DNA of 64,000 bases from Nostoc sp. PCC 7524 (GCF_000316645.1 NC_019684.1:5492001-5556000); one strand, 5' to 3'; shown: positions 16,711 to 25,620, counted from the first letter of the stretch. Notes: generated by a model not told the origin, from the sequence alone. Made by a program: numbers and translations.

Positions 16711-16790
16711 GTTTGTAGTCAGGACTTTAGTCCTTTTTTGTTTGGCTCAATTCTCCAGCAAAAGATAGGGCTGAAGCCCTCACTACGAAC
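16711..16790. repeat. Palindromic element with GTTTGTAGT(A/C)AGGACTTTAG-type arms, copy 1
   Basis: The left arm 16711-16734 and right arm 16767-16790 (CACTACGAAC end) pair imperfectly around a 32-nt centre. The centre also holds AGGGCTGAAGCCCT. Two more copies are at 19409-19508 and 62536-62587. It lies in the convergent ridA-coaX gap and can form a bidirectional hairpin with a T run (CCTTTTTTG). The coaX stop codon lies inside the right arm. Confidence 0.7.
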
Positions 16791-17565
16791 TAATCACGAC
16801 TATTTTTTGCATTCCCCAAAAGATTAAATTTGGCTCTACTATTAAATGTGCTGCTATCTCAGGATATAAAACTTGCAGATAGTTAAATAGTAGGACGCGA
16901 TCGCCTCCTTTAAGTGCTACTTTCCCATGAGGAAACAACCGCCACCAATCTTGAATAAAATCTTTAATTCCCGACAATAACGTATAAAGCACACCGCTTT
17001 GAATTGCCTCTGGTGTATTGAGTGCAAACCGTGGAGGCAAAGATTGGATGACATCTATATTTAATTGGGGTAATTGTCCAGTCTTTTGACCTAAACTCGC
17101 CAATTGTAAACCCATCCCTGGCAAAATTGCGCCACCGACTAAACACCGATTAGCATCTGCACCAGTAAAAGTCAGTGCTGTCCCCGCATCAATTACCAAC
17201 ACCGGGAAACCCCAAGCCATCCCCGCCCCCCACAAAGCCAAAGCGCGATCAATTCCCAGTGTGGGATATGTATTATTGAGTGGTATTTGGTCTAAAGTAA
17301 TGACACGAACATTAGGGTATTTTTCCCATAATGCTGTTTGCTGCGGTACTACGGAAGCGATTACTAGAGGTAGGGAGTAGGGAGTGAATTGATGAAGGAG
17401 TGACATAATTTCTTTGTCCCAGTCCCCAATCTCAGGTAAATACTCCGTATCCCAACTATAGATAAGGGTTTCACCTGTGAATAAACCCCAATGCAGTCGG
17501 GAATTGCCGATTTCCAAGGCTAACCATAGATTCTCTGTCTGTCTTGGGTGTTGGTACTGTTTCAC
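16783..17565 (-). CDS. coaX: Type III pantothenate kinase
   Basis: A 260-residue ASKHA-fold kinase for the first step of coenzyme A synthesis. The motifs are [15 protein letters not shown] (phosphate-1 loop), [13 protein letters not shown] and [16 protein letters not shown], followed by [15 protein letters not shown]. The P-loop region has E-I-G-N in place of the more usual D-x-G-N, as seen in some cyanobacterial members. Two short heptamer repeats of the intergenic type occur inside the coding sequence (17369-17385 and 17418-17431), in the loop encoding [20 protein letters not shown]. The last codons and TAG stop fall within a palindromic repeat. Confidence 0.88.
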   Translation of the reverse strand: MKQYQHPRQTENLWLALEIGNSRLHWGLFTGETLIYSWDTEYLPEIGDWDKEIMSLLHQFTPYSLPLVIASVVPQQTALWEKYPNVRVITLDQIPLNNTYPTLGIDRALALWGAGMAWGFPVLVIDAGTALTFTGADANRCLVGGAILPGMGLQLASLGQKTGQLPQLNIDVIQSLPPRFALNTPEAIQSGVLYTLLSGIKDFIQDWWRLFPHGKVALKGGDRVLLFNYLQVLYPEIAAHLIVEPNLIFWGMQKIVVISS

Positions 17566-17674
17566 ACTTTTGATTTTTTAAACTTATCTATAGATTTTTT
17601 AATAAAAGTTAACAAACTTCCCGTGTCAAAATAAGACTAGAGGAATAAATACTCATTGTGTTAAGGAGATAGTT

Positions 17675-19399
17675 ATGGTAGCAGTCACCGATAAAACTGA
17701 AAAACGGCTCACCATACAAACTGGAGAAATTGCTGAAGATACTACAGTAATACGTTCTCTAGATTGGGATCGCGATCGCTTTGATATTGAGTTTGGTTTA
17801 CAAAACGGTACTACTTATAACTCATTTCTCATACGCGGTGAGCAAATAGCCTTAGTTGATACCTCTCACGAAAAGTTTCGTAAACTCTATTTTGATACTC
17901 TCACAGGCTTAATTAATCCCCAAGACATTAATTATTTGATTATTAGCCACACCGAGCCAGACCACAGTGGCTTAGTCAAAGACTTGTTACAAATGGCTCC
18001 AGAAATTACGGTTGTGGCTTCTAAGGTGGCAATCCAATTTCTGGAAGATTTGGTACATCAGCCATTTAAACGTAAGATTGTGAAAAATGGCGATCGCCTA
18101 GATTTAGGCAACGGTCACGAAATAGAATTTGTCATTGCCCCCAATTTACACTGGCCTGACACCATATTTAGCTTCGACCACAAAACCCAAATTCTTTACA
18201 CCTGTGATGCTTTCGGAATGCACTACTGTTCTGATAGCACCTTTGACGAAGACTTAAAAACCATTGAAGCTGATTTTCACTACTATTATGAATGCTTGAT
18301 GGGGCCGAATGCGCGGTCAGTCTTATCTGCCTTGAAGCGCATGGGAGAGTTACCATCTGTAAAAATGGTTGCGACTGGTCACGGGCCATTACTGTTCCAT
18401 AATGTAGAAGAACTCATTGGACGTTACCGTCAATGGAGTCAAACCCAAACCAAAGCCGAAACCACCGTTGGGGTATTTTACGTTTCCGAATACGGCTATA
18501 GCGATCGCCTCGCCCAAAGTATTGTGAATGGTATCAGCAAAACAGGCGTAGCTGTAGAAATAGTAGATTTGGGTGCAGCCGCAGATTTACAAGAATTGCG
18601 CGAACTTGTGGGACGCTGCACTGGCTTAGTAATTGGGATGCCTCCGGCTAATGGTGCAGCGAACATCCAAGCTGCACTCAGTACCGTTTTAGGTTCTGCC
18701 AACGAAAAACAAACCATAGGCATATTTGAGACAGGCGGCGGTGATGACGAACCAACTTACCCCTTACTTAACAAATTCCGGGCATTGGGGTTACACATAG
18801 GCTTTCCTGTAATTGAAGTCAGAGATACACCTAGTGAAACCACTTACAAACTATGTGAAGAAGCCGGCACAGACTTAGGACAATGGTTAACACGCGATCG
18901 CAGCATTAAAGCCATGAAATCCCTAGGTGCTGATTTAGACAAAGCCTTGGGGAGAATTAGCGGCGGACTGTATATCATCACAGCCAAAAAAGGTGAAGTT
19001 GCCAGCGCCATGCTAGCCTCCTGGGTGAGCCAAGCCAGCTTCAAACCGTTAGGATTATCCATTGCAGTAGCTAAGGATAGAGCAATTGAATCACTAATGC
19101 AAGTAGGCGATCGCTTCGTCCTCAACGTCTTAGAAGAAGGCAACTATCAAATCCTTATGCGCCACTTCTTAAAACGATTCGCCCCTGGTGCAGACAGATT
19201 TGAAGGAGTCAGAACCCAACCAGCTGAAAACGGTACACCCATCCTCGCCGATGCCTTAGCCTACATGGAATGTGAAGTCCAAAGCCGGATGGACTGCGGC
19301 GACCATTGGGTAGTATACAGCAACGTCTACACCGGACGCGTATCCAAACCCGAATCCCTAACAGCAGTTCACCACCGCAAAGTCGGAAACCATTACTAA
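17675..19399 (+). CDS. flv3: Flavodiiron protein Flv3 (class C, with complete metal ligands)
   Basis: A 574-residue protein with three modules. A metallo-beta-lactamase-like diiron domain (1-260) has ligands H92, E94, D96, H97 (SHTEPDHSG), H159, D178 and H236. A flavodoxin domain follows (about 265-410; VGVFYVSEYGYSDRLAQSIV). The cyanobacteria-specific flavin reductase domain is C-terminal (about 430-574; GSLxx-like ISGGLYIITAKKGEVASAML). Established knowledge: Flv1/Flv3 heterodimers reduce O2 to water with electrons from photosystem I. The intact ligands identify this one as the Flv3 type. AAGGAG lies eight bases before the ATG. The second partner gene is 7.2 kb downstream on the same strand, separated by accessory genes. 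Confidence 0.92.
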   Translation: MVAVTDKTEKRLTIQTGEIAEDTTVIRSLDWDRDRFDIEFGLQNGTTYNSFLIRGEQIALVDTSHEKFRKLYFDTLTGLINPQDINYLIISHTEPDHSGLVKDLLQMAPEITVVASKVAIQFLEDLVHQPFKRKIVKNGDRLDLGNGHEIEFVIAPNLHWPDTIFSFDHKTQILYTCDAFGMHYCSDSTFDEDLKTIEADFHYYYECLMGPNARSVLSALKRMGELPSVKMVATGHGPLLFHNVEELIGRYRQWSQTQTKAETTVGVFYVSEYGYSDRLAQSIVNGISKTGVAVEIVDLGAAADLQELRELVGRCTGLVIGMPPANGAANIQAALSTVLGSANEKQTIGIFETGGGDDEPTYPLLNKFRALGLHIGFPVIEVRDTPSETTYKLCEEAGTDLGQWLTRDRSIKAMKSLGADLDKALGRISGGLYIITAKKGEVASAMLASWVSQASFKPLGLSIAVAKDRAIESLMQVGDRFVLNVLEEGNYQILMRHFLKRFAPGADRFEGVRTQPAENGTPILADALAYMECEVQSRMDCGDHWVVYSNVYTGRVSKPESLTAVHHRKVGNHY

Positions 19400-19408
19400 A
19401 AAACAAGT

Positions 19409-19508
19409 TTGTAGTAAGGACTTTAGTCCTTAGAAAAATTAGGACTGTACCGCAAGCAGAACCCGTTCGCGATAGCGTTGCGGAGCAAAGGGTAGTCCTT
19501 ACTACGAA
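19409..19508. repeat. Palindromic TTTGTAGTAAGGACT element, copy 2, with an inserted HIP-like segment
   Basis: The outer arms TTTGTAGTAAGGACT and AGTCCTTACTACGAA match copies 1 and 3. The left arm contains its own small palindrome, AAGGACTTTAGTCCTT. The centre carries GTTCGCGATAGCGTTGCGGAGC, written here as GTTCGCGATAGCG then TTGCGGAGC, a further repeat type common in Nostoc genomes. It lies 10 bp after flv3 and can act as its transcript end. Confidence 0.65.
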
Positions 19509-19559
19509 CCTTCAATGAATCAATTCAAAAATAAATAATCAACATCTTTTTATATTTTT

Positions 19560-20333
19560 GTGAAACGTGACTCTATTTATTACCAAATTTTCAAACGATT
19601 TCCAGCGTTAATATTTGAAATCATTGATAACCGCCCTGCACAGGCGCAAAACTATCGATTTGAATCAGTGGAAGTAAAAGAAACCGCCTTTCGCATTGAT
19701 GGTGTTTTTTTACCACCAGAAGACGCAACATCTAGAGTTATCTTTTTTGCCGAAGTGCAATTTCAGAAAGATGAAAGTCTTTATCATCGCTTTTTTACCG
19801 AGTCGCTGACCTATTTGTACCGCAATCAATCTCAATACGATGATTGGTACTGTGTAGTAATATTTCCATCACGGAGTTTAGAGCCAAGTGATACAAGAAC
19901 TCATCGCATATTTTTAAACAGCGACCAAGTGCAACGCATTTATTTAGATGAGTTAGGTAATTCTGATACTCTGCCAATCAGCATCAACTTAATGCAGTTA
20001 ACAATTGCATCCTCTGAAACAATGGCAGAGCAAGCCAAGCAACTAATTCAACGGGTAAAATTAGAAGAAACAGGCACACTGCCGAAAACCGAAATCATCG
20101 AAATCATTACGACAATTGCTGTGTACAAGTTTTCGTCTTTGAGTCGAGAGGAAGTAGAAGCTATGCTAGGACTAAATATAGAGCAGACAAGAGTATATCA
20201 AGAAGCCAAAGCTGAAGGTCGAGAAGAAATGTTGAAAATTGCTGTCCCACTGTTACTAAAAACTGGGATGAGTGTAGAACAGATTGCTCAACAATTTAAT
20301 ATTGCTGTGGAATCTGTGGAGAAATACAGATAA
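19560..20333 (+). CDS. Rpn/DUF2887 family nuclease-like protein
   Basis: A 257-residue protein. The N-terminal about 190 residues match the DUF2887/Rpn group of PD-(D/E)XK proteins: IYYQIFKRFPALIFEIID, then FRIDGVFLPP with the metal-binding Asp, then FFAEVQFQKDESLYHRFF with the ExQ catalytic pair. The C-terminus has a regularly charged helix and an HTH-like end (MSVEQIAQQFNIAVESVEKY). Family knowledge: Rpn proteins are DNA endonucleases linked to recombination and phage defence, and are abundant and mobile in cyanobacteria. The start is GTG at 19560, with no Shine-Dalgarno sequence evident. It lies between flv3 and a NACHT gene in the accessory block. Confidence 0.75.
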   Translation: MKRDSIYYQIFKRFPALIFEIIDNRPAQAQNYRFESVEVKETAFRIDGVFLPPEDATSRVIFFAEVQFQKDESLYHRFFTESLTYLYRNQSQYDDWYCVVIFPSRSLEPSDTRTHRIFLNSDQVQRIYLDELGNSDTLPISINLMQLTIASSETMAEQAKQLIQRVKLEETGTLPKTEIIEIITTIAVYKFSSLSREEVEAMLGLNIEQTRVYQEAKAEGREEMLKIAVPLLLKTGMSVEQIAQQFNIAVESVEKYR

Positions 20334-20522
20334 CATACACCTTTGATGAGTTATGGCGATCGCATTTCATCTTACCTAAATTTAGGGGTGAAGATTCGTT
20401 CTCTACAATTGACTAGACAGCAGTTAGGAGCGATCGCCATCACATTTGGCGTATAAGTAATTTCACCACTAGAATATATACAGACAAATTTTGACGCTAT
20501 TTGGCTTATTTATAGTGGATAT

Positions 20523-20957
20523 ATGACACATGAGAGCTTATTGATTGCTGTAGCTACCGTATTTTGGACGCAAGCACAGGAGAAAATCGGCGAAAACATT
20601 GGTGATGCTTTATGGAATGCTCCTGGTAAGTTGATAGAATTGCTACGCCGAAAGAATCAAGCACCATCTCTTACCAGTGATGAACCGCAGAGATTAGATT
20701 ACGGTCAAGCAGTGTTAGAACTAACACAAGCAGCACAAGATCCTGAAATTGCTCAAGCTGTTGTGGATGTAGAAGCAGCAGTTAATAATGATCAGTCTGA
20801 GGCTGCTAAGGAGATTAAACAGTTAGCGGATGAAATCAAGTCTCATCCATCAGTTGTAAATAACTTTGCGAAGTTAGCAGAAGAAATTAAAGCAGAAAAA
20901 GGTGCAATGGTTGCTCAACAAATCAACATTAAGGAACAGAATAATACTTACAACTGA
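20523..20957 (+). CDS. N-terminal part of a NACHT-HEAT gene, or separate small helical protein
   Basis: 144 residues: an opening hydrophobic helix (SLLIAVATVFWTQAQEKIGE), a linker, then acidic helices (LDYGQAVLELTQAAQDPEIA, EIKQLADEIKSHPSVVNNFA) and an Asn-rich end. This kind of N-terminal helical region is often seen directly fused to NACHT or other STAND domains in cyanobacteria. The TGA stop at 20955-20957 is in exactly the same frame as the following NACHT ORF, with no other stop between. Thus this is either a fused gene interrupted by one nonsense codon, a read-through gene or a separate two-gene arrangement. The ATG at 20523 is the only good start. Confidence 0.65.
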   Translation: MTHESLLIAVATVFWTQAQEKIGENIGDALWNAPGKLIELLRRKNQAPSLTSDEPQRLDYGQAVLELTQAAQDPEIAQAVVDVEAAVNNDQSEAAKEIKQLADEIKSHPSVVNNFAKLAEEIKAEKGAMVAQQINIKEQNNTYN

Positions 20958-21062
20958 CCACAGTCGTCTCCAGGGGAGGAGGGGACAAAGTTAACTCCCG
21001 ATGACTGGCGTGAAATCTGTCGTGAAATAATTGCAGAACGGCGCAAGCTGACGACAAATCCT

Positions 21063-24000
21063 TTGACATCAACTGAAGGTGTTGCACTGCAAGTTGATGA
21101 TGTTTACGTACCACTGGGATTAGTTGAGCGTAAAAAACAGCCAAAGCCTCAAGGTGATAATATCTCTCCAGAAAAGGGTTCAGAACAGTACAAGGAGACA
21201 GAAATCACCAAAACCTTTGAGCATAATGCTTTTCTGGAAGAAGTTCTCAAACAGCAGAACACGCCGAAAAGTAAGGGTAGGCGAATTGCAATTATTGGTG
21301 AACCAGGTGCAGGAAAGACAACACTATTACAGAAAATTGCTGATTGGGTATTTTGTGAGATTCCCCAGTCAATTGTGATTTGGGTATCTTTAGCAGATTT
21401 ACAAGGACAAAAATTAGAGGAATATCTGTTAGGGACTTGGCTAACTGCTGCTGTGAGGAAAAAAGGGAAATCTGAACCTACTCAGCGACAGGAAGATGAT
21501 TTTGTTGCTTTATTTAATCAAAGAAATGTCTGGCTGCTGCTAGATGGATTAGATGAAATGTCCGCAGCTTCAGGTAATCCGCTAACAGAAATTTCACGCC
21601 AATTTCGGGAATCAGGGTTTATTTCTCAAGCGCGAATTGTCTTAACTTGTCGGGTTAATTTGTGGGATGGTGGCATTAACGCACTTGATGATTTTAATAT
21701 TTATCGCACTTTAGATTTTTCTTATCCACAACAAGTAGAGAAATTTATTCACAAATGGTTTGCGGCTATTCCCGAAACTGGAAAACAGTTATGCACTGTT
21801 TTGAAAGAACCAGGTAAAGAACGGATTCAGGATTTAGTAAAAAATCCTCTACGATTGACACTGTTGTGTTTGACTTGGCAATCAGGAGATGGCAAATTAC
21901 CCGACACGCAAGCGGGACTGTATCAGCGATTTGTTGATGATTTTTACAAATGGAAACAAGACGAATTTCCTACAACATCTCACCAAAAGCTGCAACTCAA
22001 TGGCAAGCTTGGGGAATTAGCTAAAACAGCAATAGATAAAGAAACAATACGTTTTAGCTTGCCGCAAGATTTTGTTAATGCCGTCTTTAATCAAGAAGAA
22101 GATCAAGTGCTGCTGACATTGGCACTAAATCGCGGATGGCTAAACTGTATAAAAGTGGACAAGCAAAAATTTTACGCTTTCTTTCATGCTTCATTTCAAG
22201 AGTATTTTGCTGCCATAGTAATTGATAATTGGTATTTCTTTCTTCACCACGTTCCTAAAAATCCCAGCCGGGGAAATTATCGCATCTTTGAACCACTGTG
22301 GAAGCAAACAATATTACTATGGTTGGGGAGAGAAGAAAAATATCTCCAGCAGCAAAAGCAACAGTTTATCGATGCTTTAGTCAACTTTAAAGATGGATAT
22401 GGAAAGTGGAATAGGAAAGATGTAGATAAAGGTTTTTATGAGTATCAAGCTTACTTTTTAGCGGCAGTAGGAATTGTTGAGTTTAAAGATTGTTCTCAAG
22501 CAGATGAAATAGTAAACCAAATCGTTAAGTGGGGCTTTGGTTATTCACCTATTTCAGAGACAGCTAAATTAGCACTACAACAGACAGACAGAATAAAAGC
22601 GATCACCACCTTGGTGCAACTGCTGCTATCAAAAGATGTGGATGACTCCACCCGTAGGCTGGCAGCATCAAGCTTAGAGAAAATCGGCACAGGAAATCAA
22701 CAAGCGATCACCGCCTTGGTGCAACTGCTGCTATCAAAAGATGTGGATGACTCCACCCGTAGGCTGGCAGCATCAAGCTTAGAGAAAATCGGCACAGGAA
22801 ATCAACAAGCGATCACCGCCTTGGTGCAACTGCTGCTATCAAAAGATGTGGATGACTCCACCCGTAGGCTGGCAGCATCAAGCTTAGAGAAAATCGACCC
22901 AGGCAATCAACAAGCGATCACCGCCTTGGTGCAACTGCTGCTATCAAAAGATGTGGATGACTCCACCCGTAGGCTGGCAGCATCAAGCTTAGGGAAAATC
23001 GACCCAGGCAATCAACAAGCGATCACCGCATTGGTGCAACTGCTGCTATCAAAAGATGTGGATGATAAAATTTGTTGGCAGGCAGCATCAAGCTTAGAGA
23101 AAATCGGCACAGGAAATCAACAAGCGATCGCCGCCTTGGTGCAACTGCTGCTATCAAAAGATTTGGATAAGGACACCCGTTGGCAGGCAGCATCAAGCTT
23201 AGGGAAAATCGGCACAGGAAATCAACAAGCGATCACCGCCTTGGTGCAACTGCTGCATTCAAAAGATTTGGATGACTTCACCCGTTGGCAGGCAGCATCA
23301 AGCTTAGAGAAAATCGACCCAGGCAATCAACAAGCGATCGCCACCTTGGTGCAACTGCTGCTATCAAAAGATGTGGATGACAAAATTTGTTGGCAGGCAG
23401 CAGAATGCTTAGAGAAAATCGACCTAGGCAATCAACATGCGATCGCCGCTTTGGTGCAACTGCTGCTATCAAAAGATTTGGATAAGGACACCCGTTGGCG
23501 GGCAGCCGATAGCTTAGGAAAAATCGACCCAGGCAATCAACAAGCGATCGCCGCCTTGGTGCAACTGCTGCTATCAAAGGATATGGATAAGGACACCCGT
23601 TGGCGGGCAGCCGATAGCTTAGGGGAAATCGGCATAGGAAATCAACAAGCGATCACCGCCTTGGTGCAACTGCTGCTATCAAAAGATGTGGATGACTTCA
23701 CCCGTAGGGAAGCAGCTTCAAGCTTAGGAAAAATCGACCCAGGCAATCAACAAGCGATCGCCGCTTTGGTGCAACTGCTGCTATCAAAAGATGTGGATAA
23801 ATACACCCGTGCGTGGGCAGCCGATAGCTTAGGGGAAATCGGCATAGGAAATCAAGATGCGATCGCCGCCTTGGTGCAACTGCTGCTATCAAAAGATGTG
23901 GATGACGGCATTTGTTGGCAGGCAGCCGATAGCTTAGGGGAAATCGGCATAGGAAATCAAGATGCGATCGCCGCCTTAGTGCAACTGCTGCTATCAAAAG

Positions 24001-24356
24001 ATGTGGATGACGGCATTTTTTGGCAGGCAGCAGAATGCTTAGAGAAAATCGACCCAGGCAATCAATATGCGATCGCCGCTTTGGTGCAACTGCTGCTATC
24101 AAAAGATGTGGATGACGGCATTTGTTGGCAGGCAGCAGAATGCTTAGGGAAAATTATACAGAATAATCAGCATCGCTTTGCGGTAGTCAAAACTTTAAGT
24201 GGTTATTGGCGATTAAATGATAAACAATACGATTTAGCTTGGAAATGCGCCCAGAATATGCCTTACCCCGATTTCTATCAAGCTTGGCATCAGCATAATT
24301 TTGCCACTCGCACAATGCGAAGCTTAAAGCAAATCCTCTTCACCAGAATTATTTAA
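21063..24356 (+). CDS. NACHT-domain STAND ATPase with 15 HEAT-like repeats
   Basis: A 1097-residue protein counted from a TTG at 21063, but the frame is open back to 20958. The upstream-encoded block LTPDDWREICREIIAERRKL then TTNPLT looks like the family's conserved pre-NACHT segment, so the TTG start is doubtful. The NACHT domain has Walker A GEPGAGKTT (G79-T87) and Walker B LLLDGLDEMS (D161, D164, E165). A helical region follows, then 15 repeats of 35 residues (residues 513-1037), and a conserved tail (DLAWKCAQNMPYPDFYQAWH). Established knowledge: bacterial NACHT proteins of this type (bNACHT) protect against phages, with C-terminal repeats sensing the trigger. Function here is inferred. 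Confidence 0.85.
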   Translation: MTSTEGVALQVDDVYVPLGLVERKKQPKPQGDNISPEKGSEQYKETEITKTFEHNAFLEEVLKQQNTPKSKGRRIAIIGEPGAGKTTLLQKIADWVFCEIPQSIVIWVSLADLQGQKLEEYLLGTWLTAAVRKKGKSEPTQRQEDDFVALFNQRNVWLLLDGLDEMSAASGNPLTEISRQFRESGFISQARIVLTCRVNLWDGGINALDDFNIYRTLDFSYPQQVEKFIHKWFAAIPETGKQLCTVLKEPGKERIQDLVKNPLRLTLLCLTWQSGDGKLPDTQAGLYQRFVDDFYKWKQDEFPTTSHQKLQLNGKLGELAKTAIDKETIRFSLPQDFVNAVFNQEEDQVLLTLALNRGWLNCIKVDKQKFYAFFHASFQEYFAAIVIDNWYFFLHHVPKNPSRGNYRIFEPLWKQTILLWLGREEKYLQQQKQQFIDALVNFKDGYGKWNRKDVDKGFYEYQAYFLAAVGIVEFKDCSQADEIVNQIVKWGFGYSPISETAKLALQQTDRIKAITTLVQLLLSKDVDDSTRRLAASSLEKIGTGNQQAITALVQLLLSKDVDDSTRRLAASSLEKIGTGNQQAITALVQLLLSKDVDDSTRRLAASSLEKIDPGNQQAITALVQLLLSKDVDDSTRRLAASSLGKIDPGNQQAITALVQLLLSKDVDDKICWQAASSLEKIGTGNQQAIAALVQLLLSKDLDKDTRWQAASSLGKIGTGNQQAITALVQLLHSKDLDDFTRWQAASSLEKIDPGNQQAIATLVQLLLSKDVDDKICWQAAECLEKIDLGNQHAIAALVQLLLSKDLDKDTRWRAADSLGKIDPGNQQAIAALVQLLLSKDMDKDTRWRAADSLGEIGIGNQQAITALVQLLLSKDVDDFTRREAASSLGKIDPGNQQAIAALVQLLLSKDVDKYTRAWAADSLGEIGIGNQDAIAALVQLLLSKDVDDGICWQAADSLGEIGIGNQDAIAALVQLLLSKDVDDGIFWQAAECLEKIDPGNQYAIAALVQLLLSKDVDDGICWQAAECLGKIIQNNQHRFAVVKTLSGYWRLNDKQYDLAWKCAQNMPYPDFYQAWHQHNFATRTMRSLKQILFTRII
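22599..24173 (+). repeat. 15 tandem 105-bp repeats coding HEAT-like 35-residue units
   Basis: Each unit begins with AI(T/A)ALVQLLLSKD and ends with SLxKIxxGNQQ. Copies 1-4 are almost identical at DNA level. Differences concentrate at unit positions about 14-21 (DDSTRRLA, DDKICWQA, DKDTRWRA, DDGICWQA, DKYTRAWA) and at the end of the second helix. The array spans exactly 15 x 105 bp. Near-identity with local variation points to recent unequal recombination. Confidence 0.93.
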
Positions 24357-24490
24357 GCACTTTTACAGCCGCGACATTACAAATAGCTATTTAACGCGAT
24401 GTGCGACTTATTCTTGAAACCCATCTCCATAGCTTGCTTCTCGTAGAGTATCTCTCCTCTGCAAAGCTACTCAAGTCTTTTAGAGTTAGT

Positions 24491-24658
24491 CGATACATTC
24501 ACAACGTCAAGCGATACATTCACAATGTCAAGCGATACATTCACAATGTTAGGCGATACATTCACAATGTCAGGCGATACATTCACAATGTCAAGCGATA
24601 CATTCACAATGTCAGGCGATACATTCACAATGTCAGGCGATACATTCACAATGTCGAT
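24491..24658. repeat. Eight tandem copies of a 21-bp repeat (CGATACATTCACAATGTCAG type)
   Basis: Eight units of exactly 21 bp lie in the 364-bp gap between the NACHT gene and the PIN toxin. Variation is limited to a few bases (AACGTC, AATGTT, TCAAG, TCAGG). The period of three codons keeps frames open on both strands (RYIHNVK on plus, NVSPDIV on minus), but neither looks like a real protein. The 5' flank contains a CTTCTCGTAGAG fragment of a common Nostoc repeat. The rest of the gap (24357-24490 and 24659-24720) shows nothing else. Confidence 0.9.
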
Positions 24659-24720
24659 GCAGCAGCAAGGAGAGAGGCTTTGATTCTTGTTGATTTCTAG
24701 TTGTGCGTGAACTTCGAGAG

Positions 24721-25167
24721 TTATGTCTTTTCGTGCAGAAATGGATTGACAATCTGTAAGAAATTTTCAATAATTAAGCCATCTTGCATATCTTCTGAGT
24801 ACAAAACACTTGCTTGCCCTAAAACTGCACTAGCAACAATGAGACTATCCCAAAACGATAGCAAATAGTGGGAGCGTAATTTGACTGCATACTGAAGCGT
24901 TTCTAGTGAGACAGGCAAGATTTCACAGCCTTCGGAAAAATCTTCAATTAAGTTTTGAATCTGAGAATTATCAAAACCTGCTTTACGGATTAAATTTGCA
25001 CAAACTTCATTGATAACTTGTGTACTAACAAGTAGGTTTTCTTCACTTGTAACGTTTGTAGCTATTTGTTGCTTTTGTACTGCACTTGGCTCGCTAGAGT
25101 TCAAGATAAAACGATAAAGCCAAATATTGGAATCAACAAAACACCGTGTCAGCTCACCAGCGTTCAT
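24721..25167 (-). CDS. PIN-domain toxin (VapC-like)
   Basis: 148 residues from the ATG at 25167. The PIN acidic residues are visible: D in RCFVDSNIWLYRF near residue 11, E in STQVINEVCANL, D in LLSFWDSLIVASA and the final acidic pair in LYSEDMQDG. Such toxins are Mg2+-dependent RNases. An upstream in-frame start at 25203 adds 12 residues with no family likeness and lies deep in the antitoxin gene. It overlaps the preceding antitoxin by 14 bp, the typical coupled toxin-antitoxin layout. Confidence 0.85.
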   Translation of the reverse strand: MNAGELTRCFVDSNIWLYRFILNSSEPSAVQKQQIATNVTSEENLLVSTQVINEVCANLIRKAGFDNSQIQNLIEDFSEGCEILPVSLETLQYAVKLRSHYLLSFWDSLIVASAVLGQASVLYSEDMQDGLIIENFLQIVNPFLHEKT

Positions 25168-25387
25168 TCGCTTCTTCTCTGGTGAGTGGTTTGAAATCCT
25201 CAATTTGGATAGGATTTGCAGTTAGCTGGGCTATGATACCCGTTTGTGGAAAACGTTTCTTTTTTGACAAGGGTTTCAGTATCACAATTTGAACTATTTC
25301 GGCGTTGTGTATCTCGTCTTGATACTCAACAGGAATTTCGATTTTGCCGTCCTTGACTTTAGCATTAAATTGTGTATTTGTAGTCAT
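25154..25387 (-). CDS. Antitoxin of the PIN toxin (VapB-like)
   Basis: 77 residues from the ATG at 25387 (MTTNTQFNAKV). The N-terminal KVKDGKIEIPVEYQDEIHNA has the shape of an AbrB/VapB-like DNA-binding half. The C-terminal part is rich in Thr, Ile and acidic residues (IQIEDFKPLTREEANERW) and should wrap the toxin. An in-frame codon three residues upstream (25396) is a possible alternative start. It is the first gene of the pair, and its last 14 bp overlap the toxin start. Confidence 0.78.
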   Translation of the reverse strand: MTTNTQFNAKVKDGKIEIPVEYQDEIHNAEIVQIVILKPLSKKKRFPQTGIIAQLTANPIQIEDFKPLTREEANERW

Positions 25388-25529
25388 AGGTGACAAAAAT
25401 TCTAAAAATCGGTCTAAATCTCTCTGAGCTTATTTTAAACTTCAACTCGCCACGCAGCATAGGCAAAGTCCTATACTATTAATTTTTCGACTGTATAGAA
25501 TAACTAAATTCAGAGCAAAAACTGAATAA

Positions 25530-25582
25530 ACACTCTGCGTAACTTTGCGTTTACCTCAGCGAGCCTCTGCGTTCAAAAGTCA
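25530..25582. repeat. Fragment of a CTCTGCGT..CTTTGCGT..CTCTGCGTT repeat
   Basis: The stretch CACTCTGCGTAACTTTGCGT and GCGAGCCTCTGCGTTC carries three near-copies of CTCTGCGTT. This C-T-G-C-G-T triplet repeat is scattered between genes in Nostoc-type genomes. It lies in the 224-bp gap between the antitoxin promoter and the convergent-side Uma2 gene. Confidence 0.4.
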
Positions 25583-25620
25583 AGCTCCAAACCATTTTTA
25601 TTATAGCTTGCATCAAATAC

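Noticed and set aside
21001..21063. ATG at 21001 as start of the NACHT gene
   Set aside because: It is in a different frame from the NACHT domain.
23278..24102. Antisense ORFs over the HEAT array
   Set aside because: They are shadow frames of a repeat whose period is a multiple of three.
22599..24658. CRISPR array
   Set aside because: Repeats are directly adjacent, without unique spacers, and one set is coding.
24401..24700. 99-codon ORF with RYIHNVK repeats and the 60-codon frame on the other strand
   Set aside because: Both arise from a 21-bp tandem repeat that keeps all three-codon frames open; no start site or homology signal.
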